Assembly (NCBI GenBank): GCA_002392915.1
Contig: DGHQ01000047.1
Location: forward strand, 1-64,000
DNA from: Bacteroidales bacterium UBA3844
GTDB taxonomy: Bacteria > Bacteroidota > Bacteroidia > Bacteroidales > Paludibacteraceae
Direction: 5' to 3'
DNA length: 64,000 nucleotides
Shown here: positions 44,449 to 52,952 of the stretch, in pieces
Layout: the number at the start of each line of letters is the position of its first letter
Numbering within the stretch: position 1 is the stretch's first letter
Position numbers and translations under genes: made by a program
Notes under the pieces: model-generated
What the model saw: only the letters and a program-made list of their open reading frames with translations
The model's database searches: none
Told to the model about the DNA's origin: nothing

Positions 44449-46218
44449 ATGAAAGAGAAGAATAATCTCCTAAGACTAATGGATTATGCCGGAAGTTTCA
44501 AATACTTCACTATCGGTTCTATCGTGCTGTCGGCTGTAAGTGCATGTCTTGCGCTTATGCCGTTTGTGTATATTTGGAAAATAATCGACGAAGTGCTTTC
44601 AGTCATGCCAGACTATTCAAAAGCCACCAACATCGAAGAATACGGAATGACTGCTGTGAAATACGCGATCAACGCCATGTGTGTATATTTCTGTGCGTTG
44701 GGATGCTCACATGTAGGCGGATTCCGCACTGTCGCCAACATCCGCAAAAGCTGTATGTCGAAAGTGATGCGTCTGCCACTGGGATACATAGAAACCGAGG
44801 GAAGCGGCAAAATACGAAAGATCATAATCGATTCTACCGCGTCGATGGATAATTTTCTTGAACACATAGTTCCCGACCAAACCGTAGCTATAACTACACC
44901 CATAGCAATGATTGCACTACTGATGTATTTCGATTGGAAAATAGGTCTTCTATGCCTTTCTACCATAATCGTTGGATTCCTTATCATGGGATCATTCATG
45001 ACAGGTCCGAAACTAAAAAAAGATATGGAGGCATACAACCTGGCACTTGAAAACATGACCAAAGAGGCTGTAGAATATGTCAGAGGTATTCCTGTTGTAA
45101 AAACATTCGGGCAATCGGTGTTTTCATTCAAAAAACTCAAAAAGGCTATCGACGATTATGCCAAATTCACGATCAGCTACACACAACAATTCCGTATTCC
45201 GATGACAGCGTTTACGATTGTGATCAACTCTTCTTTTGCAATATTGATTGCCATTGCACTTTACCACAATGTGACTCTATCTGATCATGAACTGCTTACC
45301 AACCTGATGTTCTACATCATCTTCACTCCTATTATAGCAGTGACACTCAACAAGTTGATGTATTCATCTGAAGCAGGAATGATTGTCAGCAATGCTTTTT
45401 CGAGAATAGATTCAGTACTCGACGTAGCCGAAATCAAAGAAACAGAAACGCCTCAACTTCCTAAAGACAATTCCGTCGAGTTTCAGAATGTCTCTTTCCG
45501 ATATGACGGTGCGACAAAAAACGCAGTTGATAAAATCTCTATAAAAATTGCAGCTGGTTCGCAAGTGGCATTCGTCGGACCTTCAGGTGGAGGTAAAACT
45601 ACTTTAGCAAGCCTTGTCTCCAGATTCTGGGATGTCACGGAAGGCAAAATCTTAATCGGCGACGTAGATGTACGCGACATTCCACAAGCGAAACTGTCAG
45701 AAACAGTGTCGTTTGTCTTCCAAGACAGCAAACTTCTGAAAACATCCATAATGGATAATGTCCGTATCGCCAAACCATCCGCTACAGACCAAGAGGTCTT
45801 GGATGTCATCGAACGTGCACAATGTTCCGACATCATTGCAAAACTTCCTGATGGGGCTAACACCATAATCGGAAGCAAAGGAACTTATCTAAGCGGAGGT
45901 GAACAACAACGCATTGCAATCGCGCGTACGATGCTGAGAAACGCTCCTATTCTCGTGCTCGACGAAGCGACCGCATTTGCCGACCCAGAAAACGAGGAAA
46001 AAGTTTTGAAGGCGTTTAACGAAATATCAAAAGGCAAAACAGTAATCAAGATAGCTCACCGTCTTTCTACCGTGGTGGACTGCGATCAAATTTTTGTACT
46101 CAAGGACGGCAAAATCATAGAAAGCGGCAAACATCAGCAACTAATGTCGCAGAACGGCACATATTCAAAGATGTTTGGTGATTATCAGAAGTCGGTGGAA
46201 TGGAAAATTGAGAATTAA
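44449..46218 (+). CDS. ABC transporter half, membrane plus ATP-binding domain (IrtA-like)
   Basis: A 589-residue half-transporter. Six membrane helices occupy about 15-310 (YFTIGSIVLSAVSACLALMP, MIALLMYFDWKIGLLCLSTI, FTIVINSSFAILIAIALYHN). The nucleotide-binding domain has Walker A FVGPSGGGKTTLASLVSRFW, signature TYLSGGEQQRIAIARTML, Walker B ILVLDEATAFADPENEE and the switch IAHRLSTV. Position four of Walker B-D-loop reads ATAFADPENE, as in the IrtA/YbtP group. It should form a heterodimer with the next gene, 17 bases downstream. The IrtAB-type pairs import siderophores, but export is also possible. Confidence 0.88.
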   Translation: MKEKNNLLRLMDYAGSFKYFTIGSIVLSAVSACLALMPFVYIWKIIDEVLSVMPDYSKATNIEEYGMTAVKYAINAMCVYFCALGCSHVGGFRTVANIRKSCMSKVMRLPLGYIETEGSGKIRKIIIDSTASMDNFLEHIVPDQTVAITTPIAMIALLMYFDWKIGLLCLSTIIVGFLIMGSFMTGPKLKKDMEAYNLALENMTKEAVEYVRGIPVVKTFGQSVFSFKKLKKAIDDYAKFTISYTQQFRIPMTAFTIVINSSFAILIAIALYHNVTLSDHELLTNLMFYIIFTPIIAVTLNKLMYSSEAGMIVSNAFSRIDSVLDVAEIKETETPQLPKDNSVEFQNVSFRYDGATKNAVDKISIKIAAGSQVAFVGPSGGGKTTLASLVSRFWDVTEGKILIGDVDVRDIPQAKLSETVSFVFQDSKLLKTSIMDNVRIAKPSATDQEVLDVIERAQCSDIIAKLPDGANTIIGSKGTYLSGGEQQRIAIARTMLRNAPILVLDEATAFADPENEEKVLKAFNEISKGKTVIKIAHRLSTVVDCDQIFVLKDGKIIESGKHQQLMSQNGTYSKMFGDYQKSVEWKIEN

Positions 46219-46235
46219 AATTCATATTTATAACT

Positions 46236-47885
46236 ATGACAAATTTCAAACAAAAATATGCCCTGTCAGACGAGGGGGCAAAAGGAATGGCAGTAGCGTC
46301 GATCGCAAATATTTTTTACAATTTGGCTCTGTTCTCACCAGTCGCATTGCTTTACTTTTTGGTGAAAGACATGTTGGGCGGAACCATTGAAGGCAAATCT
46401 ACATTCTATATCTCAGGCATTTGCGCATGGGTCGTGATTATGGCTATAACAACCGTCATCCAATACAACACCTGCTATTTCTCAACATACAAAGAAAGCG
46501 GTATCAGACGTATTTCATTGGCGGAAAAACTTCGTCGCCTGCCATTATCATTTTTCTCAAAGAAAGACAGTGCGGATCTTACATCCACGATCATGGACGA
46601 CGCCGCGCAAATTGAGCAAGCATCGTCTCACTTTATACCACAAGTGATCGGATCCATAGCAAGTTCATGCATATTGGCTGTATTTCTCATCTTCATAAAC
46701 TGGAAAATGGCTTTAGCTGCAGTTTGGACACTACCTATTTGTCTGTTGATTGTGGCATTTTCACGTAGAGTTCAGCAACGTCTGGGTAGAAAACAGAGTG
46801 TTGCACAAATAGAGATGACAGAAAAAATTCAGGAATGTTTAGAGACAATACGTGATCTACGTCAGAATAACGAACAAGACAGCTATTATACAGAGGTCAA
46901 AGACAAAATCCACACGTTGGAAAAACGTAAGTTGTGGAGCGAACTCGGCACAGGACTTTTTGTCTGCAACGCAGAAATGATTTTGAAATTCTGTATTGCC
47001 ACCACAGCCCTTGTCGGAGCTATGCTTCTGAAATCAGGAGAATTGGGAGTGTTGGAATACTTCTTCTTTCTGATTATGGCATCCCGACTTTATGATCCTC
47101 TGTTGGTATCACTCGAACATTTTGCCGCTATAATAGCTCTCGACGTAAATAGTGACCGTCTAAACGAGATTCTCCTACACAAAGAGCAAACAGGATCGGA
47201 GGAACTTAAAGTGAACGGTGGAGATATTGTATTCGACAATGTCAAGTTCTCATACCAAGACGGTAAAAAAATTCTCGACGGTGTTTCATTCACAGCCAAA
47301 CAAGGAGAAGTCACAGCATTAATCGGTCCTTCTGGAAGTGGCAAAACCACTGTTTCTCGCCTTGCAGCAAGATTCTGGGATATTGATTCCGGCAAAATAA
47401 CTGTAGGTGGACAGGATATTTCTAAGGTTGATCCAGAAACACTGATGAACCTTTACTCAATTGTGTTCCAGGATGTAACTCTATTTAACAACACCATTAT
47501 GGAAAATATCCGTATCGGCGACAAAAACGCTACAGACGATCAAGTGAAACAAGCCGCCGCATTAGCCAACTGTACTGAATTTATTGAACAATTACCAGAC
47601 AAATGGGATACCGTAATCGGTGAAAATGGAAAGAAACTCTCAGGCGGAGAGCGTCAGCGTATATCAATAGCACGTGCATTTCTTAAAAATGCCCCAATAA
47701 TTCTTTTGGACGAGGCTTCCGCATCTCTTGATGTTGAAAACGAGACTCTTATACAACAGTCCATTTCAAAACTCATCAAAGGAAAAACAGTGTTGGTAAT
47801 CGCACATAGATTGAGAACCATTGCTGGTGCGGACAAAATCATTACAATTAAAGATGGAAAGGCTCATGTTGAGATGAAAGGTTAA
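46236..47885 (+). CDS. ABC transporter half, membrane plus ATP-binding domain (IrtB-like)
   Basis: A 549-residue half-transporter, partner of the preceding one. Membrane domain about 20-300 (AVASIANIFYNLALFSPVAL, GIRRISLAEKLRRLPLSFFS coupling region). The ATPase has Walker A LIGPSGSGKTTVSRLAARFW, signature KKLSGGERQRISIARAFL, Walker B IILLDEASASLDVENET and switch IAHRLRTI. Both partners keep canonical catalytic residues. It ends the four-gene operon; after the stop comes the double copy of the dispersed repeat. The pair may power the orphan S-component or act alone. Confidence 0.88.
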   Translation: MTNFKQKYALSDEGAKGMAVASIANIFYNLALFSPVALLYFLVKDMLGGTIEGKSTFYISGICAWVVIMAITTVIQYNTCYFSTYKESGIRRISLAEKLRRLPLSFFSKKDSADLTSTIMDDAAQIEQASSHFIPQVIGSIASSCILAVFLIFINWKMALAAVWTLPICLLIVAFSRRVQQRLGRKQSVAQIEMTEKIQECLETIRDLRQNNEQDSYYTEVKDKIHTLEKRKLWSELGTGLFVCNAEMILKFCIATTALVGAMLLKSGELGVLEYFFFLIMASRLYDPLLVSLEHFAAIIALDVNSDRLNEILLHKEQTGSEELKVNGGDIVFDNVKFSYQDGKKILDGVSFTAKQGEVTALIGPSGSGKTTVSRLAARFWDIDSGKITVGGQDISKVDPETLMNLYSIVFQDVTLFNNTIMENIRIGDKNATDDQVKQAAALANCTEFIEQLPDKWDTVIGENGKKLSGGERQRISIARAFLKNAPIILLDEASASLDVENETLIQQSISKLIKGKTVLVIAHRLRTIAGADKIITIKDGKAHVEMKG

Positions 47886-47904
47886 AAAGCTGTTTATCCT
47901 ATTT

Positions 47905-48042
47905 GAGGATTGTTAAGGGCGGAACTACCTAACCACACCACATCTGCGAGTTCATAAGAACGAGCGCTCATATTTTTATTATGGGCTCGCCTTCGGCTCG
48001 CACTTTGGAAGGGGTTAGGGAGTTCCGCCCTTAACTATCCTC
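47905..48042. repeat. Dispersed intergenic repeat, inverted double copy E5
   Basis: Two 30-base arms face each other: gaggattgttaagggcggaa (start at 47905) and its near-complement ending ccgcccttaactatcctc (end at 48042), 28 of 30 bases paired. The inner part has the gctcgccttcggctcgc palindrome. Each half alone corresponds to the single copies elsewhere. The whole can fold into a long hairpin and would also end transcription of the ABC operon and of the convergent FKBP gene. Confidence 0.8.
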
Positions 48043-48088
48043 GAAAATCAGTTGCTAAATTGGAAGGAGTCTTAATTATTTTAATCTG

Positions 48089-48619
48089 TTATTTGTCCAA
48101 TTTCTTGACTCCAAGCAACTTGACATTGAATTTTACCGCAGAATACGGATTCACCGTCACCTTCATCTTTGGTTCACGACTCACGCCTTCATAAGCAATT
48201 GTTCCGTATGCTAGATAGTATGGTGAATAGAAGTCAAAATCAGAGCCTACTGTCATATATTTGACGCCCTCCACCAATGCTTTCACCTGTCCATGCATAG
48301 ACGTTCTGATCGTATCGTATCTAAACTCATTCTGCTTATTCTCAATCTTGTTGCCAGTCACAACAGCATAAATTGTATCACCATCTTCGGGACGGATTCC
48401 TGTAGGGTTTAATGTGTTGACTTTGATCAACAATCCGCTTGCTGACTCGGTTATGCCCTCTTCTGCCCTTTTCTCCATCAAAAACTTCTCTCCATATTCT
48501 TTGTTCTCTTGATATGAATTAAGTTTTGCAGTATCTTCATCATCGTCGTCGTCACATGAAGAAAATATAGATGCCACAAAAAGTGGTGTAGCTATTGCCA
48601 ATAATAATCTGATATTCAT
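48089..48619 (-). CDS. FKBP-like peptidyl-prolyl isomerase lipoprotein
   Basis: A 176-residue protein with a lipoprotein signal (LLLAIATPLFVASIFSSC) followed by an aspartate run (DDDDDED). The mature part matches FKBP-type isomerases of Bacteroidetes: an N-terminal helix NKEYGEKFLMEKRAEEGITE and a domain with SGLLIKVN, FDFYSPYYLAYG and PYSAVKFNVKLLGVKKL. It has a shortened flap and lacks several active-site aromatics, so activity is uncertain. It stands eight bases after the O-methyltransferase gene in a minus-strand run. Confidence 0.8.
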   Translation of the reverse strand: MNIRLLLAIATPLFVASIFSSCDDDDDEDTAKLNSYQENKEYGEKFLMEKRAEEGITESASGLLIKVNTLNPTGIRPEDGDTIYAVVTGNKIENKQNEFRYDTIRTSMHGQVKALVEGVKYMTVGSDFDFYSPYYLAYGTIAYEGVSREPKMKVTVNPYSAVKFNVKLLGVKKLDK

Positions 48620-48626
48620 AATATTC

Positions 48627-49271
48627 CTATTTAATTTTTCTAATCAATGTCATTCCGTCACGCAACGGCACCATAGTGACGAAGAATCTGTCGTCGGCAC
48701 AAACCGAATCGTTGAACTTCTTTATGCCTGCCGTCTGGGCATCGTTTCTGTCCTCTTCCAACACATGTCCGTCCCACAAAGTATTGTCGGCGATGATCAA
48801 CCCTCCCATTTTCATCTTAGGATAGACTGCTTCCAAATACTCCATATAATGACGTTTGTTACCATCCATAAAGCAGACGTCAAACTCTCCTTCCATCTGC
48901 GGTATCAGTTTCGCAGCGTCTCCAATATGGAAATGGACTTTCTTACCAACATCTCCGGCTCTGTCGAATCCGTTGAGTATCAACTCTTCCAGTTCATCAT
49001 TGATGTCGATGGTATGCACTTCTCCATCCTCAGGCAATGCCTCTGCCATGCAAAGCGCGGAATATCCGGTGAAAGTGCCAATCTCCACGACTCTTTTTGC
49101 TCCCGTCATCGCACAGAACATCTTCAGCAATCGTCCCTGCAAATGACCCGAAAGCATGCGCGGCTTGAGTGTATATAAATTTGTATCACGCACGAGCTTT
49201 TTCAAAAAATCTGGTTCCGGCTCGATGTGAGACGTTATATAATTTTCTATTTCCTGGCTGAAAATATCCAT
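48627..49271 (-). CDS. O-methyltransferase (class I SAM-dependent, catechol type)
   Basis: A 214-residue enzyme. SAM-binding motif I is RVVEIGTFTGYSALCMAEAL (about 60-79), followed by HTIDINDELEELI. The metal and substrate segment is FDVCFMDGNKRHYMEYLEAV (about 130-149), then GGLIIADNTLWDGHVLEED. The length and motifs are those of the CCoAMT/COMT-like family, which methylates small catechols or modified nucleosides. No pathway context exists here; it lies between RluA and FKBP genes. Confidence 0.88.
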   Translation of the reverse strand: MDIFSQEIENYITSHIEPEPDFLKKLVRDTNLYTLKPRMLSGHLQGRLLKMFCAMTGAKRVVEIGTFTGYSALCMAEALPEDGEVHTIDINDELEELILNGFDRAGDVGKKVHFHIGDAAKLIPQMEGEFDVCFMDGNKRHYMEYLEAVYPKMKMGGLIIADNTLWDGHVLEEDRNDAQTAGIKKFNDSVCADDRFFVTMVPLRDGMTLIRKIK

Positions 49272-49314
49272 CCTCCTAGAATAAATTAAGAATTAACAGT
49301 TAAGAATTAACTCC

Positions 49315-50004
49315 CTATCGTTCTTCTTCGACCGCCAATCGTTCCAACTCTTTCCATAAATTGTCGTCTGGAACAGGAGCCACCACCTTTATCTCTTTTT
49401 TCGACACTGGATGGATAAACTCAATCGAACGAGCATGGAGTGAAATTCCACCATCTGGATTGGAACGTGGAAAACCATATTTTAGGTCTCCTTTGATTGG
49501 CGAACCGATGTTTGCCAACTGGCATCGAATCTGATGATGACGTCCCGTCGACAAATCGACTTCCAGCAAAGTATAATTGTCTGATTTTGCGATCGTACGA
49601 TAGGAAAGTATAGCCTCTTTAGCATCCTTCACCCCTTTGCCGACAACAAAACTTTTGTTCTGCTTTTCATTGCGTTTCAGATAATTGACCAGCCTGCCCT
49701 CTTCCTCTTTGGGAGCATTCTTCACTACCGCCCAATAAAGCTTCTTCACATCGTGCTTTGCAAACATATCGCAAAGACGGGAGAGAGCCTTGCTTGTCTT
49801 GGCAAAAACCACCACTCCACTTGTAGGACGGTCAAGCCTGTGAGCCACACCGACGAAGACATTGCCTGGCTTGGCATACTTCTCCTTTATATATGCCGCA
49901 ATCTGCTCGCCAAGAGTCGTGTCGCCGGTCTTGTCGCCCTGCACAATCTCTCTGCAAGTCTTGTTTACAATGATTATATGGTTATCTTCGTACAATACCT
50001 CCAT
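49315..50004 (-). CDS. RluA family pseudouridine synthase
   Basis: A 229-residue enzyme that isomerises uridines in rRNA or tRNA. The catalytic aspartate lies in VGVAHRLDRPTSGVVVFAKT (about 52-71), followed by SKALSRLCDMFAKHDVKK. The second conserved stretch is LLEVDLSTGRHHQIRCQLAN (about 154-173), then IGSPIKGDLKYG. It lacks an S4 domain and is as short as TruC/RluA types. It follows rlmB by eight bases, so both rRNA-modifying genes share an operon. Confidence 0.9.
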   Translation of the reverse strand: MEVLYEDNHIIIVNKTCREIVQGDKTGDTTLGEQIAAYIKEKYAKPGNVFVGVAHRLDRPTSGVVVFAKTSKALSRLCDMFAKHDVKKLYWAVVKNAPKEEEGRLVNYLKRNEKQNKSFVVGKGVKDAKEAILSYRTIAKSDNYTLLEVDLSTGRHHQIRCQLANIGSPIKGDLKYGFPRSNPDGGISLHARSIEFIHPVSKKEIKVVAPVPDDNLWKELERLAVEEER

Positions 50005-50012
50005 AGCGGATT

Positions 50013-50753
50013 TTACTTTTGACGCTGACGTATAGACTCGTAAATCATCACTCCTGCCGCAACAGACACGTTAAGTGATGAAATTTTTCCGTTGATTGGA
50101 ATCTTCACCAAGTCGTCGCACAATCTTATGATCTCAGGCGACACTCCTGTATCCTCAGCCCCCATGACGATTGCCAACGGACCTGTCAGATTTGTATCTG
50201 TGTAGACTTTATCTCCTTTCTCCGTGGCTGCGACGACGCGTACTCCACTGGCTTTCAGGTATTTCACCGTCTGCACAAGATTCTTCTCCTTACATACAGG
50301 CAATGTGTGCAGTGCACCCGCCGATGTCTTGATTGCATCCGCACCCACACTGACGCTTCCACGGAACGGAATCACAATCGCGTCGACTCCGGCACACTCG
50401 CAAGTACGCGCGATAGCACCGAAATTTCTTACGTCTGTCACTCCATCCAATATAATAAAGAAAGGATCCTTTCCCTCCTCAAATATATTCTGCACAAGAT
50501 CCTCAACCCTCTGATAATGAGTGCTGCTGATGAAAGCAATAGCTCCCTGATGATTCTTGCGGGTATATTTATTGATTCTCTCAAGAGGCACACGCTGCAC
50601 CTGAATCAACGGATGTGAACGAAGGACTTCGAAAAGTTCGTGCGACAACTCACTCTGAAGATCCTTCTTCAATATGATTTTGTCAATCTCCTTATCCGAC
50701 TCGATCGCTTCTATGATCGCGCGGATTCCAAATATCATTTCATTCTCTTTCAT
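50013..50753 (-). CDS. rlmB: 23S rRNA (guanosine-2'-O-)-methyltransferase
   Basis: A 246-residue SpoU-family (SPOUT) enzyme. I take ATG 50753, since its A is shared with the upstream stop (TGATG, 50755-50751). The N-terminal substrate-binding domain starts MKENEMIFGIRAIIEAIESD. The three SPOUT motifs are VTDVRNFGAIARTCECAGVD, VMGAEDTGVSPEIIRLCDD and ISSLNVSVAAGVMIYE. It methylates the ribose of the P-loop guanosine of 23S rRNA. The gene is translationally coupled to the ABC-F gene before it. Confidence 0.9.
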   Translation of the reverse strand: MKENEMIFGIRAIIEAIESDKEIDKIILKKDLQSELSHELFEVLRSHPLIQVQRVPLERINKYTRKNHQGAIAFISSTHYQRVEDLVQNIFEEGKDPFFIILDGVTDVRNFGAIARTCECAGVDAIVIPFRGSVSVGADAIKTSAGALHTLPVCKEKNLVQTVKYLKASGVRVVAATEKGDKVYTDTNLTGPLAIVMGAEDTGVSPEIIRLCDDLVKIPINGKISSLNVSVAAGVMIYESIRQRQK

Positions 50754-52684
50754 CACTGTTCATTCTTTAATTTTTCGAGTTCCTCCGTCAGGATTTCCCA
50801 TTCGTACATCTTTTCATCAAGGCTTTTCTTAGCCTTTTCATATTGTGTCAGCAAATCAGCATCAGTATCTCCTTCCGCCAATTTTGCTTCAATTTCTGCA
50901 ATTTTGTTCTCTAGTTTTGTCACCTCAGCCTCGTTGTCGGCAACCGCTTTTTCTGCCTTTCTGACCTGCTTCTGCTTCTCCTTCTGAGCCTCATAAGAAA
51001 GTTTGCCTTCTGTCGGAGCCTTAGCAGCGACGGTGTTGTCTGCAACTTGTTTCTTCACCTCCAGCTCCTGAAGACTATCCATCTGCTTTGTCTTTAGAAA
51101 GTCATAGATTCCACCGAGATGTTCCACCACCTTATGGTTGGCAAACTCATACGTTTTCTCCACCAATCCATCGAGGAATTCACGGTCGTGCGAAACGACA
51201 ATCACTGTGCCGTCGAATGCCTTTATCGCCTCCTTCAGGACATCTTTAGTACGCATGTCCAAATGGTTGGTCGGCTCATCGAGTACAAGGAAGTTGACTG
51301 GCTCTAAAAGCAGACGAATCATCGCCAAACGAGTTCTTTCTCCTCCCGACAACACTTTCACCTTCTTCTCAGACGCCTCTCCGCCAAACATGAACGCGCC
51401 AAGAATATCCTTGATTTTAGTGCGGATTTCTCCAGTAGCCACATAATCGATAGTGTCGAACACTGTCAACTCGCCATCCAGCAAAGATGCCTGATTCTGC
51501 GCGAAGTATCCAATCTTAACCAAATGACCGAGTTTCAATTCGCCATCATAGTCGATTTGGTTCATGATACATTTCACAAGCGTAGACTTACCTTCACCGT
51601 TCTTGCCGACAAAAGCTACTTTCTCACCACGTTTGATGCAGATGTCGATATTGTCGAGCACCACATGGTCGCCATACTTCTTGGTAAGGTTCTTAGCCTC
51701 CACACTCACCGACCCGCTGTGTGGAGCAGGTGGAAATTTCAAGTGTAGAGCAGCGTTATCCTCCTCGTCGACCTCGATTCTCTCGATTTTTTCAAGCTGC
51801 TTTATACGGCTCTGCACCTGCACACTCTTCGTCGCCTTGTAACGGAATCTCTCAATAAATTCCTCAGTGTCTGCGATTTGCTTCTGCTGATTCTCATACG
51901 CGCGAAGCTGTTGCTCGCGTCTCTCCTTGCGAAGCTGCACATAGTGAGAATAGTTTACCTTATAATCGTAGATATGACCAAGGGAAATCTCGATAGTACG
52001 GTTTGTGACATTATCAATGAATGCGCGGTCGTGTGAAACGAGCACAACAGCACAACCTGATGATTTCAGAAAATTCTCAAGCCACCAGATAGATTCGATA
52101 TCCAAATGGTTGGTAGGCTCGTCGAGAAGCAACACGTCGGGACGTTGCAAAAGAATCTTTGCCAATTCGATACGCATACGCCATCCACCGCTGAACTCGC
52201 TTGTCTGACGGTTGAAATCCTCGCGAGTGAATCCAAGTCCACAAAGAGTACGCTCTATCTCTCCTATATAATTTCCTCCACCAAGAATGGCAAGTTTCTC
52301 ATTAGCCTCAGTAAGACGGTCGATCAACTGATGATACGATTCACTCTCATAATCAGTACGTTCGGCAAGTTCAGCCCCAAGTTTGTCGATTTTTGCCTGA
52401 AGATCGGAGACGTGGGAGAAAGCCTTCTCAGTCTCCTGCATGACAGTACAATCATCGTTGTGGATCATATGCTGAGGAAGATAACCGATAGTGGTCTCCT
52501 TTGGCACAGACACCGAACCCTTTGATGGATTTTGCAAGCCAGCAAAGATTTTCAACATAGTCGATTTGCCAGCGCCATTTTTACCAACAAGAGCGATGCG
52601 GTCTTTGTCGTTGACCACAAAAGATATATCATCTAACAGAGTGAAGCCACCAAACTCAACAGTGACTTGGTTTACAGAAATCAT
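50753..52684 (-). CDS. ABC-F family ATPase (ribosome-associated)
   Basis: A 643-residue soluble protein with two ATP-binding domains and no membrane helix. First domain: Walker A ALVGKNGAGKSTMLKIFAGL and TSEFSGGWRMRIELAKILLQ with VLLLDEPTNHLDIES. Second: VAFVGKNGEGKSTLVKCIMN and KVLSGGERTRLAMIRLLLEP with FLVLDEPTNHLDMRTK. The interdomain linker is long and basic. A C-terminal coiled coil from about 535 is as in Uup/YdiF-like members. These bind the ribosomal E site; no antibiotic-resistance subtype can be claimed. A promoter match (complement CAAAAATA, 52706-52713) lies upstream. Confidence 0.92.
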   Translation of the reverse strand: MISVNQVTVEFGGFTLLDDISFVVNDKDRIALVGKNGAGKSTMLKIFAGLQNPSKGSVSVPKETTIGYLPQHMIHNDDCTVMQETEKAFSHVSDLQAKIDKLGAELAERTDYESESYHQLIDRLTEANEKLAILGGGNYIGEIERTLCGLGFTREDFNRQTSEFSGGWRMRIELAKILLQRPDVLLLDEPTNHLDIESIWWLENFLKSSGCAVVLVSHDRAFIDNVTNRTIEISLGHIYDYKVNYSHYVQLRKERREQQLRAYENQQKQIADTEEFIERFRYKATKSVQVQSRIKQLEKIERIEVDEEDNAALHLKFPPAPHSGSVSVEAKNLTKKYGDHVVLDNIDICIKRGEKVAFVGKNGEGKSTLVKCIMNQIDYDGELKLGHLVKIGYFAQNQASLLDGELTVFDTIDYVATGEIRTKIKDILGAFMFGGEASEKKVKVLSGGERTRLAMIRLLLEPVNFLVLDEPTNHLDMRTKDVLKEAIKAFDGTVIVVSHDREFLDGLVEKTYEFANHKVVEHLGGIYDFLKTKQMDSLQELEVKKQVADNTVAAKAPTEGKLSYEAQKEKQKQVRKAEKAVADNEAEVTKLENKIAEIEAKLAEGDTDADLLTQYEKAKKSLDEKMYEWEILTEELEKLKNEQ

Positions 52685-52803
52685 CTATATAAATTTATTT
52701 TTGTGCAAAAATAACAAAATTATAGTGAAATTCATTTATATAGACGTTGCTATTGTTCATAAAGTTTCAAACATACGAATTTTAGATTTACAACGGGTCA
52801 GTT

Positions 52804-52878
52804 ATGAGAGAATGGCATCGCAGAGAAATCACAAATGAGGAAGCCGAAGAAATCGAAGCGAATAAAGATACATGGTGA
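52804..52878 (+). CDS. Possible 24-residue small protein
   Basis: A tiny frame (ATG 52804, stop 52876-52878) encodes an acidic peptide with EEAEEIEAN. A good intrinsic terminator follows at 52899. It lies in the gap between ABC-F and Na/Pi genes. There is no homology evidence; it may be chance. Confidence 0.25.
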   Translation: MREWHRREITNEEAEEIEANKDTW

Positions 52879-52898
52879 TGTTCTGATATTACACAATA

Positions 52899-52924
52899 AA
52901 AACGCCCCTATCAAGAGGCGTTTT
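52899..52924. terminator. Terminator upstream of the Na/Pi cotransporter stop
   Basis: An eight-base stem (aaaacgcc 52899-52906 with ggcgtttt 52917-52924) flanked by A and T. It can end the minus-strand Na/Pi gene and any plus-strand transcript. Confidence 0.7.
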
Positions 52925-52952
52925 ATTTAGCATTCAGCATTTATATTGCTTT

